Assembly: GCA_024742695.1 (NCBI GenBank)
Contig: JANSXY010000001.1
Coordinates: 124,001-188,000, forward strand
Source: Paracoccaceae bacterium
GTDB taxonomy: Bacteria > Pseudomonadota > Alphaproteobacteria > Rhodobacterales > Rhodobacteraceae
Direction: 5' to 3'
DNA length: 64,000 bases
In this document: one piece after another, positions 7,900 through 15,387 of the stretch
Position numbering within the stretch: position 1 is the stretch's first letter
Layout of the letters: each line of letters starts with the position of its first letter
The notes under the pieces: model-generated
Seen by the model: the letters and a program-made list of their open reading frames with translations, nothing else
What the model was told of the DNA's origin: nothing
Database searches by the model: none
Program-made: the position numbers and the translations under genes

Positions 7900-8883
7900 T
7901 CAGGTCGGATCGGTGGGGCCGGGATGGCGGGCGAGGAACGCGTCAAGCTCCTCGGCGGTGGGGCAGGCGGGCGCGCAGCCGACGCGGGCGACGACGATCG
8001 CCGCGGCGGCCGACCCGCGCAGCACCGCCTCGCGCAACGCATGGCCGGCGGCGAGCGCGGCGAGAAGACCGCCGAGGAAGGCATCGCCCGCGCCGGTGGG
8101 TTTCAGCGCGTCGGTCGGGTAGATGCCGGTGGCGAAACTCTCGTCGCCCCGGAAGGTGATCGCACCCGCGCCGCCGCGCTTGTAGACGACGGTCTTGCCG
8201 GTGCGGGCCAGCGCGCGGGCGGCCTCGGGCCCGTCCTCGAACCGGCCGGCGAGAAAACCGAACTCGACATCGTTGCCGACGACGAAGGCCGCGGCCTCGG
8301 CGGCGCGCGCATAGGCCGCCTGAGCGGCCTCGGGCGAGGGCCAGGAATAGGGCCGGTAGTCGATATCGAAGACGATCGGCAGCCCGGCGGCGCGGGCCAG
8401 GTCGAAGGCGTGCAGGCAGGCCCCGCGCGACGGTTCGGCCGACAGCACCGTGCCGGTGGTCACCAGCGCGTCGAACCCGCCGTAGTCGGCGCGTTCGACA
8501 TCGGCGGCGGTCATCTCGAAATCCGCGGCGCCATTGCGGTAGATCACCGCCTGCGTCGCCTCGCCCATCGTGTCGACCACGGCGAGCGAGTTGCGCGCCT
8601 CGCCGCCCACCGCGCGGACAAGGCCGCGGTCGATCCCGTAGCGGTCGAGTTCGGCCAGCGCGAAGCGGCCCACCGCGTCGTCGGACACGCAGGTCAGCAG
8701 CGCCGCGCGCGCGCCCTGCCGGGCCAGCGCCGCCGCGATATTGGCCGAAGAGCCGCCCAGCGCGGCGGTGAACCGCGCCGCGCTCTCGATCGGCGTGCCC
8801 GGCGGATCGGCGTAGAAATCCATCCCCGCCCGGCCGATCACCAGGAACCGGTTGCCGCCGATGATCGGCTTCTCCCCGCGCAC
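7900..8883 (-). CDS. PfkB-family kinase, IolC-like, copy 1
   Basis: A 327-residue ribokinase-like sugar kinase. The GTG start at 8883 is chosen because GGGGAGG sits five bases upstream and the frame begins just before FLVIGRAGMDFYA. The substrate-binding N-terminus GGSSANIAAALARQG and the PfkB signature with catalytic base, PTGAGDAFLGGLL, are intact. Similarity to IolC (same opening IGR-x-x-x-D-x-Y) suggests phosphorylation of 5-dehydro-2-deoxy-D-gluconate or a close analogue. It is the first gene of the minus-strand operon 8883-3605, divergent from a Gfo/Idh gene with 84 bases between. It lacks the C-terminal DUF2090 domain of the second IolC. Confidence 0.9.
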   Translation of the reverse strand: MRGEKPIIGGNRFLVIGRAGMDFYADPPGTPIESAARFTAALGGSSANIAAALARQGARAALLTCVSDDAVGRFALAELDRYGIDRGLVRAVGGEARNSLAVVDTMGEATQAVIYRNGAADFEMTAADVERADYGGFDALVTTGTVLSAEPSRGACLHAFDLARAAGLPIVFDIDYRPYSWPSPEAAQAAYARAAEAAAFVVGNDVEFGFLAGRFEDGPEAARALARTGKTVVYKRGGAGAITFRGDESFATGIYPTDALKPTGAGDAFLGGLLAALAAGHALREAVLRGSAAAAIVVARVGCAPACPTAEELDAFLARHPGPTDPT

Positions 8884-8967
8884 GCCCGCCTCCCCGAACC
8901 GTCTTGCCGCGCCTCTCGGGGGACGATACGCCTTCGCCGGGCGGATGCAAACCGGGGAGGCACGGAC

Positions 8968-10083
8968 ATGGCCGAGATCGGCATCGGGATCGTCGGGGGC
9001 GGTTACATGGGCAAGGCTCATGCCGTCGCGATGGCCGCCGTCGGCGCGGTGTTCGACACCGCGCTCCGGCCCCGGCTGGAGATGGTGGCGGCGTCGAGCC
9101 CCGAAAGCGCGGATCGCTACCGCGCCGCCTTCGGGTTTCGCCGCGCCGCACCGGACTGGCGGGCGCTGGTTGCCGACCCGGCGGTCGAGGCGGTGGTGAT
9201 CGCCACCCCGCAGACCGAGCATCGCGCGATCGCCGAGGCCGCCTTCGCGCTTGGCAAGCCGGTGTTCTGCGAAAAGCCGCTGGGCGCTTCGCTGGACGAC
9301 AGCCGCGCGATGGTGGCGGCGGCCGAGGCCAGCGGCCAGGCCAACATGGTCGGCTTCAACTATATCCGCACGCCGGCCAGCCAGTTCGCCCGCCAGCTGA
9401 TCGCGGCGGGCGAGATCGGCCGGATCACCTGGTTCCGGGGGGAGCATACGGAGGATTTCTACGCCGATCCGGCCGCCCCGGCGACCTGGCGTACGCGCGA
9501 TCCTTCCGCCGGGGCGCTCGGCGATCTCGCGCCGCACATGATCAACGCCGCTCTGGCGCTTGCCGGGCCGGTCGCCAGCCTGATCGCCGAGGTCGAGACG
9601 GTGCATGCCACCCGGCCCGGACCGGATGGGCCGGAAACGGTGGCCAGCGACGATCAGGCGCAACTGATGTGCCGGTTCGCGAACGGCGCGATGGGGCAGA
9701 TGCATTTCAGCCGCGTCGCGACCGGGCGGAAGATGGGCTATGCCTACGAGGTCACCGGCACGAAGGGCGCGATCCGCTTCGACCAGGAAGACCAGAACGC
9801 GCTGTGGCTTTACCGGATGGCGGGGCCGGAGGCCGAGCGCGGCTTCGTCAAGGTTCTGGCCGGACCCGCGCATCCCGATTATCTGCCGTTCTGCCTGGGG
9901 CCGGGCCACGGCACCGGCTACCAGGACCAGATCATCATCGAGGCCAAGGATTTCCTGACCGCGATCGAGACCGGCCGCCCGGTCTGGCCGACCTTCCGCG
10001 ACGGGATGGAGGTCAACCGCCTGATCGCGGCGGCGTCGGCCTCGTCCGCCGGCCGGCGCTGGGTCGATATCGCGGATTTCTAG
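8968..10083 (+). CDS. Gfo/Idh/MocA-family dehydrogenase
   Basis: A 371-residue NAD(P)-dependent oxidoreductase. The Rossmann motif GIVGGGYMGKAH is at residues 7-18, the catalytic Lys lies in FCEKPLG, and the conserved DLAPHMIN supplies the active-site His. The start ATG at 8968 has GGGGAGG seven bases upstream. The family oxidises sugars, polyols and inositols (IolG, IolW, IolX). It is the first gene of a plus-strand pair divergent from the kinase operon. Probably it makes the keto-intermediate that the opposite operon consumes, but the substrate is not readable from sequence. Confidence 0.9.
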   Translation: MAEIGIGIVGGGYMGKAHAVAMAAVGAVFDTALRPRLEMVAASSPESADRYRAAFGFRRAAPDWRALVADPAVEAVVIATPQTEHRAIAEAAFALGKPVFCEKPLGASLDDSRAMVAAAEASGQANMVGFNYIRTPASQFARQLIAAGEIGRITWFRGEHTEDFYADPAAPATWRTRDPSAGALGDLAPHMINAALALAGPVASLIAEVETVHATRPGPDGPETVASDDQAQLMCRFANGAMGQMHFSRVATGRKMGYAYEVTGTKGAIRFDQEDQNALWLYRMAGPEAERGFVKVLAGPAHPDYLPFCLGPGHGTGYQDQIIIEAKDFLTAIETGRPVWPTFRDGMEVNRLIAAASASSAGRRWVDIADF

Positions 10084-10113
10084 ACATCGGAAACGTCCTT
10101 TCGGGAGGATTGC

Positions 10114-11271
10114 ATGACGAAACTTGCTTGGGGCCTCATCGGTGGCGGCGAAGGCAGCCAGATCGGCCCGGCGCACCGGCTGGGCGCGGGGCTGGACGGG
10201 CGGTTCGACTTCGTCGCGGGTGCGCTGGATCACCGGCCCGAGGCCGGGCGCGACTATGGCCGGCGGCTGGGCCTTGCGCCCGATCGCGCCTATGGCGACT
10301 GGCGCGAGATGCTGGAGGGCGAGCGCGCGCGCCCCGACCGCATCGACCTTGTCACCGTGGCGACCCCGAACGCCACGCATTTCGAGATCACCCGCGCCTT
10401 CCTTCAGGCCGGGTTCGACGTCCTGTGCGAAAAGCCGATGACGATGACGGTGGACGAGGGCGAGGAGATCGTCGCGCTGGCGCGCGAGACCGGGCGGATC
10501 TGCGCGGTGAACTACGGCTACACCGGCTATGCGCTGGTCCGGCACATGCGCGCGATGGTGGCGCGCGGCGATCTGGGGCGGATCCGGCTTGTCGTGGCGG
10601 AATTTGCGCACGGCCATCATGCCGACGCCGCCGATGCCGACAATCCGAGGGTGCGCTGGCGCTACGATCCCGCGCAGGCCGGGGTTTCGGCGCAGTTCGC
10701 CGATTGCGGCATCCATGCGCTGCACATGGCCAGCTTCGTGACCGGGCAGGAGGTGGAGCGGCTGTCGGCCGATACCGTGTCCTGCATCGAAAGCCGGGTG
10801 CTGGAAGACGACGCGATGGTGAACTTCCGGATGTCGGGCGGCACGGTCGGGCGGCTGTGGACCTCGTCGGTGGCGATCGGGCGCCAGCACGGGCTGACCT
10901 TGCAGGTCTTCGGCGAGCGGGGCGGGCTTCGCTGGGCGCAGGAACAGCCCAACCAGCTTTACTGGATGCCGCTGGGCCAGCGGTTGCAGGTGATCGAACG
11001 CGGCGAGGCGGGGCTCTCGCCCGAGGCCGACCGCGCCAGCCGCGTCACCATCGGCCATGCCGAGGGGATGCCGCTGGCCTTCGCCAACATCTATTCCGAC
11101 CTCGCCGAGGTGATCGGCGCGCGCAAGGCCGGCCGCGCGGCGGATCCGGCGGCCGACCTCTACCCGCGCGCCGAGGATGGGTTGCGCTCGATGGCCGCGG
11201 TCTTCGCCGTGGCGGCCTCGGGCAAGGCGGAGGGCGCCTGGGTCGACGCGCGCCCGCCGATGTTCCGCTAG
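10114..11271 (+). CDS. Gfo/Idh/MocA-family dehydrogenase, second of pair
   Basis: A 385-residue Gfo/Idh/MocA oxidoreductase, 30 bases after the previous gene and preceded by TCGGGAGGATTGC. Motifs: GLIGGGEGSQIGPAHR near the N-terminus, LCEKPMTM for the catalytic Lys, and FADCGIHALHMASF with the active-site His. The GGGxGxxIGxxHR form resembles the branch that includes the glycoside 3-dehydrogenase YcjS of E. coli. It could therefore act on a glycoside or a sugar rather than a free inositol. It converges with the dioxygenase gene, with only 7 bases between the stops. Confidence 0.9.
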   Translation: MTKLAWGLIGGGEGSQIGPAHRLGAGLDGRFDFVAGALDHRPEAGRDYGRRLGLAPDRAYGDWREMLEGERARPDRIDLVTVATPNATHFEITRAFLQAGFDVLCEKPMTMTVDEGEEIVALARETGRICAVNYGYTGYALVRHMRAMVARGDLGRIRLVVAEFAHGHHADAADADNPRVRWRYDPAQAGVSAQFADCGIHALHMASFVTGQEVERLSADTVSCIESRVLEDDAMVNFRMSGGTVGRLWTSSVAIGRQHGLTLQVFGERGGLRWAQEQPNQLYWMPLGQRLQVIERGEAGLSPEADRASRVTIGHAEGMPLAFANIYSDLAEVIGARKAGRAADPAADLYPRAEDGLRSMAAVFAVAASGKAEGAWVDARPPMFR

Positions 11272-11278
11272 GCCGGGA

Positions 11279-12463
11279 TCAGGGCAGGCGGCGCGCCGCC
11301 TGCGCCGCCAGCGCCTCGGCGAAGGCCGCCGGTTCCCAGCCTTCGGCGAGCGCCCGGTGGCACAGCGCCGCCTGGGTTTCCGGGGCCAGCCCGCCGACCG
11401 GCGGATCGCGGTCGAGATTGGTGGGGAAGGAATAGCCGTCGGCGGCGGCGGCGATGGCCGCGGCGGTTTCCGCCGCGCTCAGGGCCGGGCCGAGGCCGCG
11501 CAGCGCGGGATAGAGCGCGGCGCACATCGCCTGCCGGTCCACCGCCTCCATCGGCACCCCCATCGCCGAGGACACCTGCAGAAGGTTCGCCATGCGCTGG
11601 ATATCGGCGCTGCGGTTCTCGCCCGCGCCGTGAAACAGCGCCGGGCTGAAGAACAGCGCATCGCCCTTTTCCAGCGGCAGCTGGATGCAGTGGTCTTCGA
11701 AGAAGGCCGCGAAATCGGGCCGGCGATAGGCGGCGTAGCCCGGCCGATAGGCCTGCGAGAACGGCAACAGCTTCGTCGGCCCGCTTTCCACCGGCATGTC
11801 GCAATGCGCCACCGCGCCCTGCAGGGTCAGCACCGGCGACAGGTCGTGCACATGGGCGGGGAAGGCGGCCGACACCTCCGCCGTCTGGAAGCCCAGGTGA
11901 TAGTCGCGATGCGCGGTCTGCGCCGCGCCGCCGGGGCGCACGAGGTTGACCTGCGCCGTCATCCGGTAGCCGGGGCCGAGCCAGGCCTCGCAGACCGCCG
12001 CGATGGCCGGGTTGCCGAAATAGCGGGCGAAGACCTCGGGCGCGGCGAGGCAGAGCTTTTGCAGCGCGTTCCAGATCCGCGCGTTGTTGCCGGCGGCGGC
12101 GAAATGATCGGCCCCGCCGCCCGAACCGCCGGCCTCTTCGGCGATGATCCGCTCGAACACCTCGGTTGCCGCATCGACCGGGGCGGTATCCGCATAGGCC
12201 CCTTTCAGCGCCAGCGCCCCGGGACCGTCGCGCAGCACCCAGGCCCATTCGGCGAGAATCGCGCGACGATCCTCGGGGCGCTCCAGCCGGGCGCCGAGAT
12301 CGGCGATGTCGTAAAGCGGGACGTTCATCTCCACCGCCGCGGCCCAGTCGAGATCGGCCGCGGTGATCCGCTGCGCGGTCAGCGCCTCGAAATCGGCAAG
12401 GTCGCAATCGGCTTGGGTGAAATAAGCGGGGCCGCGCGCGGGCCGGTGTTTCAGGTCGTCCAT
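11279..12463 (-). CDS. PhyH-family Fe(II)/2-oxoglutarate dioxygenase
   Basis: A 394-residue phytanoyl-CoA dioxygenase (PhyH)-family protein. The iron-binding facial triad is visible as HRDYH (HxD) after PGGAAQTA, and the distal FHGAGENRS, where the His is the third ligand and the Arg should hold 2-oxoglutarate. Such enzymes hydroxylate, or remove methyl groups by hydroxylation. Third gene of an operon iolG-isomerase-dioxygenase that starts beside a GGAA-N6-TTCC site. A role in opening the path for a modified (for example O-methyl) inositol is an inference. The C-terminal 100 residues have no clear domain. Confidence 0.88.
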   Translation of the reverse strand: MDDLKHRPARGPAYFTQADCDLADFEALTAQRITAADLDWAAAVEMNVPLYDIADLGARLERPEDRRAILAEWAWVLRDGPGALALKGAYADTAPVDAATEVFERIIAEEAGGSGGGADHFAAAGNNARIWNALQKLCLAAPEVFARYFGNPAIAAVCEAWLGPGYRMTAQVNLVRPGGAAQTAHRDYHLGFQTAEVSAAFPAHVHDLSPVLTLQGAVAHCDMPVESGPTKLLPFSQAYRPGYAAYRRPDFAAFFEDHCIQLPLEKGDALFFSPALFHGAGENRSADIQRMANLLQVSSAMGVPMEAVDRQAMCAALYPALRGLGPALSAAETAAAIAAAADGYSFPTNLDRDPPVGGLAPETQAALCHRALAEGWEPAAFAEALAAQAARRLP

Positions 12464-12502
12464 GCTGTTCCTCCCTTCGGTGGTGCCGGTCCGGTCCGGC
12501 GA

Positions 12503-13276
12503 TCAGAGCGTGAAAGCCGCGCGAAACGCCGCGAGCGCGGCCTCGGGCGTGGTCGAGGCGAAGGCCTCCAGCCCGACCGGGCCGGCGTAGCCCATCTCGT
12601 GCAGCGCCCGGGCGATGCCGGCATAGTTGATCTCGCCAGTGCCCGGTTCGCGGCGGCCGGGCACGTCGGCGACCTGGATCTCGCCGATCCAGGGCAGGCA
12701 GGCGCAGCACAGGTCGATCAGGTTCCCCTCGCCGATCTGCGCGTGATAGAGGTCGAGGTTCAGGCGCAGACGCGGGTGATCGACCGCGGCGACCAGCGCC
12801 AGCGTGTCTTCGGCGCGGGCGAAGGGTACCCCGGCATGGTCGACCGGCAGGTTGAGGTTTTCCAGCGTGAACACCGTGCCCGTCTCTTCCGCCAGATCGG
12901 CGATCCGGCGCAGCGTGTCGCGCGCGGTGATCCATTTCGCCGGTGTCGCGGCCTCCGCCAGCACCGGGCGGCCACCGGGCCCCAGCCCGGTGCCATGCAG
13001 GTTCAACCGGGCCACGCCCAGCCGGCGGCCCACCGCCACAGCCTCGCGCGCCGAAGCCAGCAGAAGGTCGGCACCCGCGCGATCGCCCAGCCGGCCCTCA
13101 AGATAACCGTTCATGATCGAAAAGCTGGCGCCGGTCGCCGCCAGGGCGTCGATGTCGTGATCCGCCCAGTTCCACAGGCCTACGGCAAAGCCCATTTCGT
13201 GTAGCCGCGCGCAGCGCCAGGGCATCGGCCTGTCCGGCCACAGCATTTCCGCGCAGGCGGCCAGGGCGAAGGCCAT
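12503..13276 (-). CDS. Hydroxypyruvate isomerase-like TIM-barrel protein
   Basis: A 257-residue protein of the xylose-isomerase-like TIM-barrel superfamily, Hyi/OtnI branch. Signature elements are FTLENLNLPVDH (metal-binding Glu), LNLDLYHAQIGEGNLI, IQVADVPGRREPGTGEINY and the final Glu in VGLEAF. Hyi enzymes interconvert hydroxypyruvate and tartronate semialdehyde; relatives are keto-sugar epimerases or isomerases. Only two bases separate its ATG from the iolG stop, so it is translated with IolG. Acting on the keto-product of one of the nearby dehydrogenases is more plausible here than hydroxypyruvate metabolism, but this is inferred from context. Confidence 0.88.
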   Translation of the reverse strand: MAFALAACAEMLWPDRPMPWRCARLHEMGFAVGLWNWADHDIDALAATGASFSIMNGYLEGRLGDRAGADLLLASAREAVAVGRRLGVARLNLHGTGLGPGGRPVLAEAATPAKWITARDTLRRIADLAEETGTVFTLENLNLPVDHAGVPFARAEDTLALVAAVDHPRLRLNLDLYHAQIGEGNLIDLCCACLPWIGEIQVADVPGRREPGTGEINYAGIARALHEMGYAGPVGLEAFASTTPEAALAAFRAAFTL

Positions 13277-13278
13277 TC

Positions 13279-14280
13279 TCAGCCCCCCGTCAGGTCCGGG
13301 GTGATCGTCACCGGCCGGCCCTCGGCCAGCGAGCGGTTGGCGGCCTCGGCCAGCGCCAGGGCGTTCACACCGTCCTGCACGGTTGTGGGCACCGGCGCGC
13401 CGTCGCGGCAGGCGGCGACGAAGGCCGCCCATTCGATTTCGTAGGCGCGCATGTAGCGTTCGAGGAAGAAATGCACCGGCTTGGCCGAGATCACCCCGGC
13501 CTCCGTGGCGCGCACCAGCGTGTTCTCCAGCATGTTCTCGGCCGCCAGCGTGCCGCCGGAGCCCAGCACCTCGATCCGCTGGTCGTAACCGTAGGCCGCG
13601 CGGCGCGAGTTGCGGATCGTGGCGATCCGGCCATCGGCATAGCCCAGCACCACCACGGCGGTGTCGATATCGCCCGCCGCGCCGATCGCCGGATCGACGA
13701 GGCAGGCGCCCTGCGCCATCACCGTCCGGGGCATTCCGAAGAGAAAGGCGCAGATGTCGAAATCGTGGATCATCATGTCCCGAAACAGCCCGCCGGAAAC
13801 CTTGACGTAGCTCACCGGCGGCGGCGCGGGATCGTAGGAGGTGACGGACAGCAATTCGCCCTTGCCGATCTCGCCGGCTTCCAGCGCGGCCTTCAGCGCG
13901 GCGAAGTTCGGATCGAAGCGGCGATTGAATCCCATCATCACCGGCCGGTCGTGCCCGGCGGCGGCGCGCCGCACCGTCAGCGCGCGGTCCAGCGACAGGT
14001 CGATCGGCTTTTCGCAGAAGATCGCCTTGCCGGCCCGGATGCCGGCCTCGATCAGATCGGCATGGGTATTCGTCGACGAGGCGATGAGGATCGCGTCGAT
14101 CCCCGTGTCGGCAAGAATATCGTCGACCGTGCGCGCCGCGATGCCATGTTCGGCGGCCAGCGCCTCGGCGGCCTCGGCCATCACGTCGGCGACGGCGACG
14201 AGGGTCGAACGCGGATCGGCCTTGATCGAGGTGGCATGCACCTTGCCGATCCGGCCCGCGCCGATGAGGGCGACTTTCAT
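13279..14280 (-). CDS. iolG: Inositol 2-dehydrogenase (Gfo/Idh family)
   Basis: A 333-residue Gfo/Idh protein. The start at 14280 follows GGGAGCCTGAC. Motifs: LIGAGRIGKVHA (residues 4-15), FCEKPID with the catalytic Lys, MMGFNRRFDPNF and MMIHDFDICAFLFG with the active-site Asp and His. These match alphaproteobacterial IolG, which oxidises myo-inositol to 2-keto-myo-inositol with NAD+. It opens the minus-strand operon that also carries the Hyi-like isomerase and the PhyH dioxygenase, divergent from the RpiR-type regulator. Inositol specificity is supported by iolCDE/B nearby; the enzyme could also take scyllo- or chiro-inositol. Confidence 0.9.
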   Translation of the reverse strand: MKVALIGAGRIGKVHATSIKADPRSTLVAVADVMAEAAEALAAEHGIAARTVDDILADTGIDAILIASSTNTHADLIEAGIRAGKAIFCEKPIDLSLDRALTVRRAAAGHDRPVMMGFNRRFDPNFAALKAALEAGEIGKGELLSVTSYDPAPPPVSYVKVSGGLFRDMMIHDFDICAFLFGMPRTVMAQGACLVDPAIGAAGDIDTAVVVLGYADGRIATIRNSRRAAYGYDQRIEVLGSGGTLAAENMLENTLVRATEAGVISAKPVHFFLERYMRAYEIEWAAFVAACRDGAPVPTTVQDGVNALALAEAANRSLAEGRPVTITPDLTGG

Positions 14281-14364
14281 GTCAGGCTCCCTGGTGAGAC
14301 TGTGGCCGGCGGGGGCCATCGCGGCACCGCCGGTCTTTGCTGATGCGGCGTATCCGTCCTGGAC

Positions 14365-14378
14365 GGAATTTTTATTCC
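14365..14378. promoter_or_regulatory. Predicted IolR operator (GGAA-N6-TTCC), site 1
   Basis: GGAATTTTTATTCC forms GGAAT-N4-ATTCC in the 147-base gap between divergent iolG (start 14280) and the rpiR-type regulator (start 14428). RpiR-type IolR repressors of rhizobia are reported to use GGAA-N6-TTCC. It is AT-rich in otherwise GC-rich DNA. The position allows control of both directions, including autoregulation. Confidence 0.75.
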
Positions 14379-14427
14379 AAACAGGTGATGCGGCGTTATA
14401 GTCGGGCTGTCAAGAGTCGAGGCGGAG

Positions 14428-15258
14428 ATGAACGAACAACTTGCCGTCGGGTCGGCCCCGCAAAGCGTGTCTGACCTGCTGGAGCGGCTGGATGCGACGG
14501 CCGGCGACATGCCCAAACGGCTGCGCGATTGCGCCAGCTTCACCCGGCGGCACCTGCACCTGATCGCGGTCTCGACCGTGTCGGACATGGCGCGCGCCTC
14601 GGGCGTGGCGCCCTCGGTCTACATGCGGTTCTGCCAGGCGCTTGGATTTTCCGGCTATTCCGAGATGCAAAGCCTGTTCCGGGCCCGCTACACCGAGTTC
14701 AGGCCCGACTACCAGGAACGGCTTGCGACGCTGGAGAAAGAGGGCGTCGTCGGGACCGGGCGGCTGTTGGCCGATTTCGCGGAATCCGGTCACAGATCCC
14801 TGATATCCTTGGCGAATACGGTCACGAACGAGTCTCTGGACCGGATCGCGCGGGGCATCGCCTCGGCCCGTGTCGTGCATCTTGTGGGCCTGCGCCGGGC
14901 GTTCTCGGTGGTCAGCAACATGGCCTATCTGTTCGACCAGCTGGGTGTGCCCGCGACGCTGCATTATGGTGTCGGGATGCTGAACGCGCGCGGCGCGATC
15001 TTTCCCGGCGACGTTGTCTTCGCGGTCACCTTCGCGCCGTTCTCGCCCGAGGTCGTGCGGCTGGTCGAGGCCGCGGCCGGGCAGGGCGTGACGGTCTTCG
15101 GCCTGACCGATTCGGAGCGGTGCCCGGTGGCGGAATGGGCCACCGAGATGCTGATCGTTCGGGAGGACGAGGTCGCGGGATTCCGCGCGCCGACCGCCGC
15201 CATCACGCTGACCACGGCACTTGCCGTCGCCGTCAGCGCCGTGCAGCGTCAGAGTTGA
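14428..15258 (+). CDS. iolR: RpiR/MurR-family regulator, IolR-like
   Basis: A 276-residue transcription factor. The N-terminal RpiR helix-turn-helix spans roughly residues 10-85 (STVSDMARASGVAPSVYMRF is the recognition region), followed by a sugar-isomerase (SIS) domain at about 120-270 that binds a phosphorylated sugar effector. In alphaproteobacterial inositol clusters such proteins repress iol genes and are released by a pathway intermediate. It sits between the iolG operon and the importer-iolCDE-B operon, flanked by two GGAA-N6-TTCC palindromes (14365-14378 and 15283-15296). The symbol iolR is by context and homology to the RpiR type, not the unrelated Bacillus IolR. Confidence 0.88.
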   Translation: MNEQLAVGSAPQSVSDLLERLDATAGDMPKRLRDCASFTRRHLHLIAVSTVSDMARASGVAPSVYMRFCQALGFSGYSEMQSLFRARYTEFRPDYQERLATLEKEGVVGTGRLLADFAESGHRSLISLANTVTNESLDRIARGIASARVVHLVGLRRAFSVVSNMAYLFDQLGVPATLHYGVGMLNARGAIFPGDVVFAVTFAPFSPEVVRLVEAAAGQGVTVFGLTDSERCPVAEWATEMLIVREDEVAGFRAPTAAITLTTALAVAVSAVQRQS

Positions 15259-15282
15259 CAGGCGCCGCGAAACGCCGTACTC

Positions 15283-15296
15283 GGAATAAATATTCC
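15283..15296. promoter_or_regulatory. Predicted IolR operator (GGAA-N6-TTCC), site 2
   Basis: GGAATAAATATTCC has the same GGAAT-N4-ATTCC arrangement as the site at 14365-14378. It lies 25 bases after the regulator stop and 91 bases before the substrate-binding-protein gene, where the promoter of the importer-iol operon is expected. No other copy was found upstream of operons in the island. Confidence 0.75.
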
Positions 15297-15387
15297 ATCG
15301 GCTTCAAGGGGGGCGGTGGGGTGCATGCCCGCAACGCCGGGCACGATCGGCGGGACAACCCCGCCGGATGGTCAAACGGGAGGGAAC

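Noticed and set aside
8889-8960. Inverted repeat CCTCCCC ... GGGGAGG in the divergent gap
   Set aside because: The two arms are simply the Shine-Dalgarno sequences of the divergent kinase and dehydrogenase genes.
10089-10102. GGAA-ACGTCC-TTTC as a third IolR site before the second Gfo/Idh gene
   Set aside because: The right half is TTTC, not TTCC, and the site overlaps the ribosome-binding region of an operon-internal gene.
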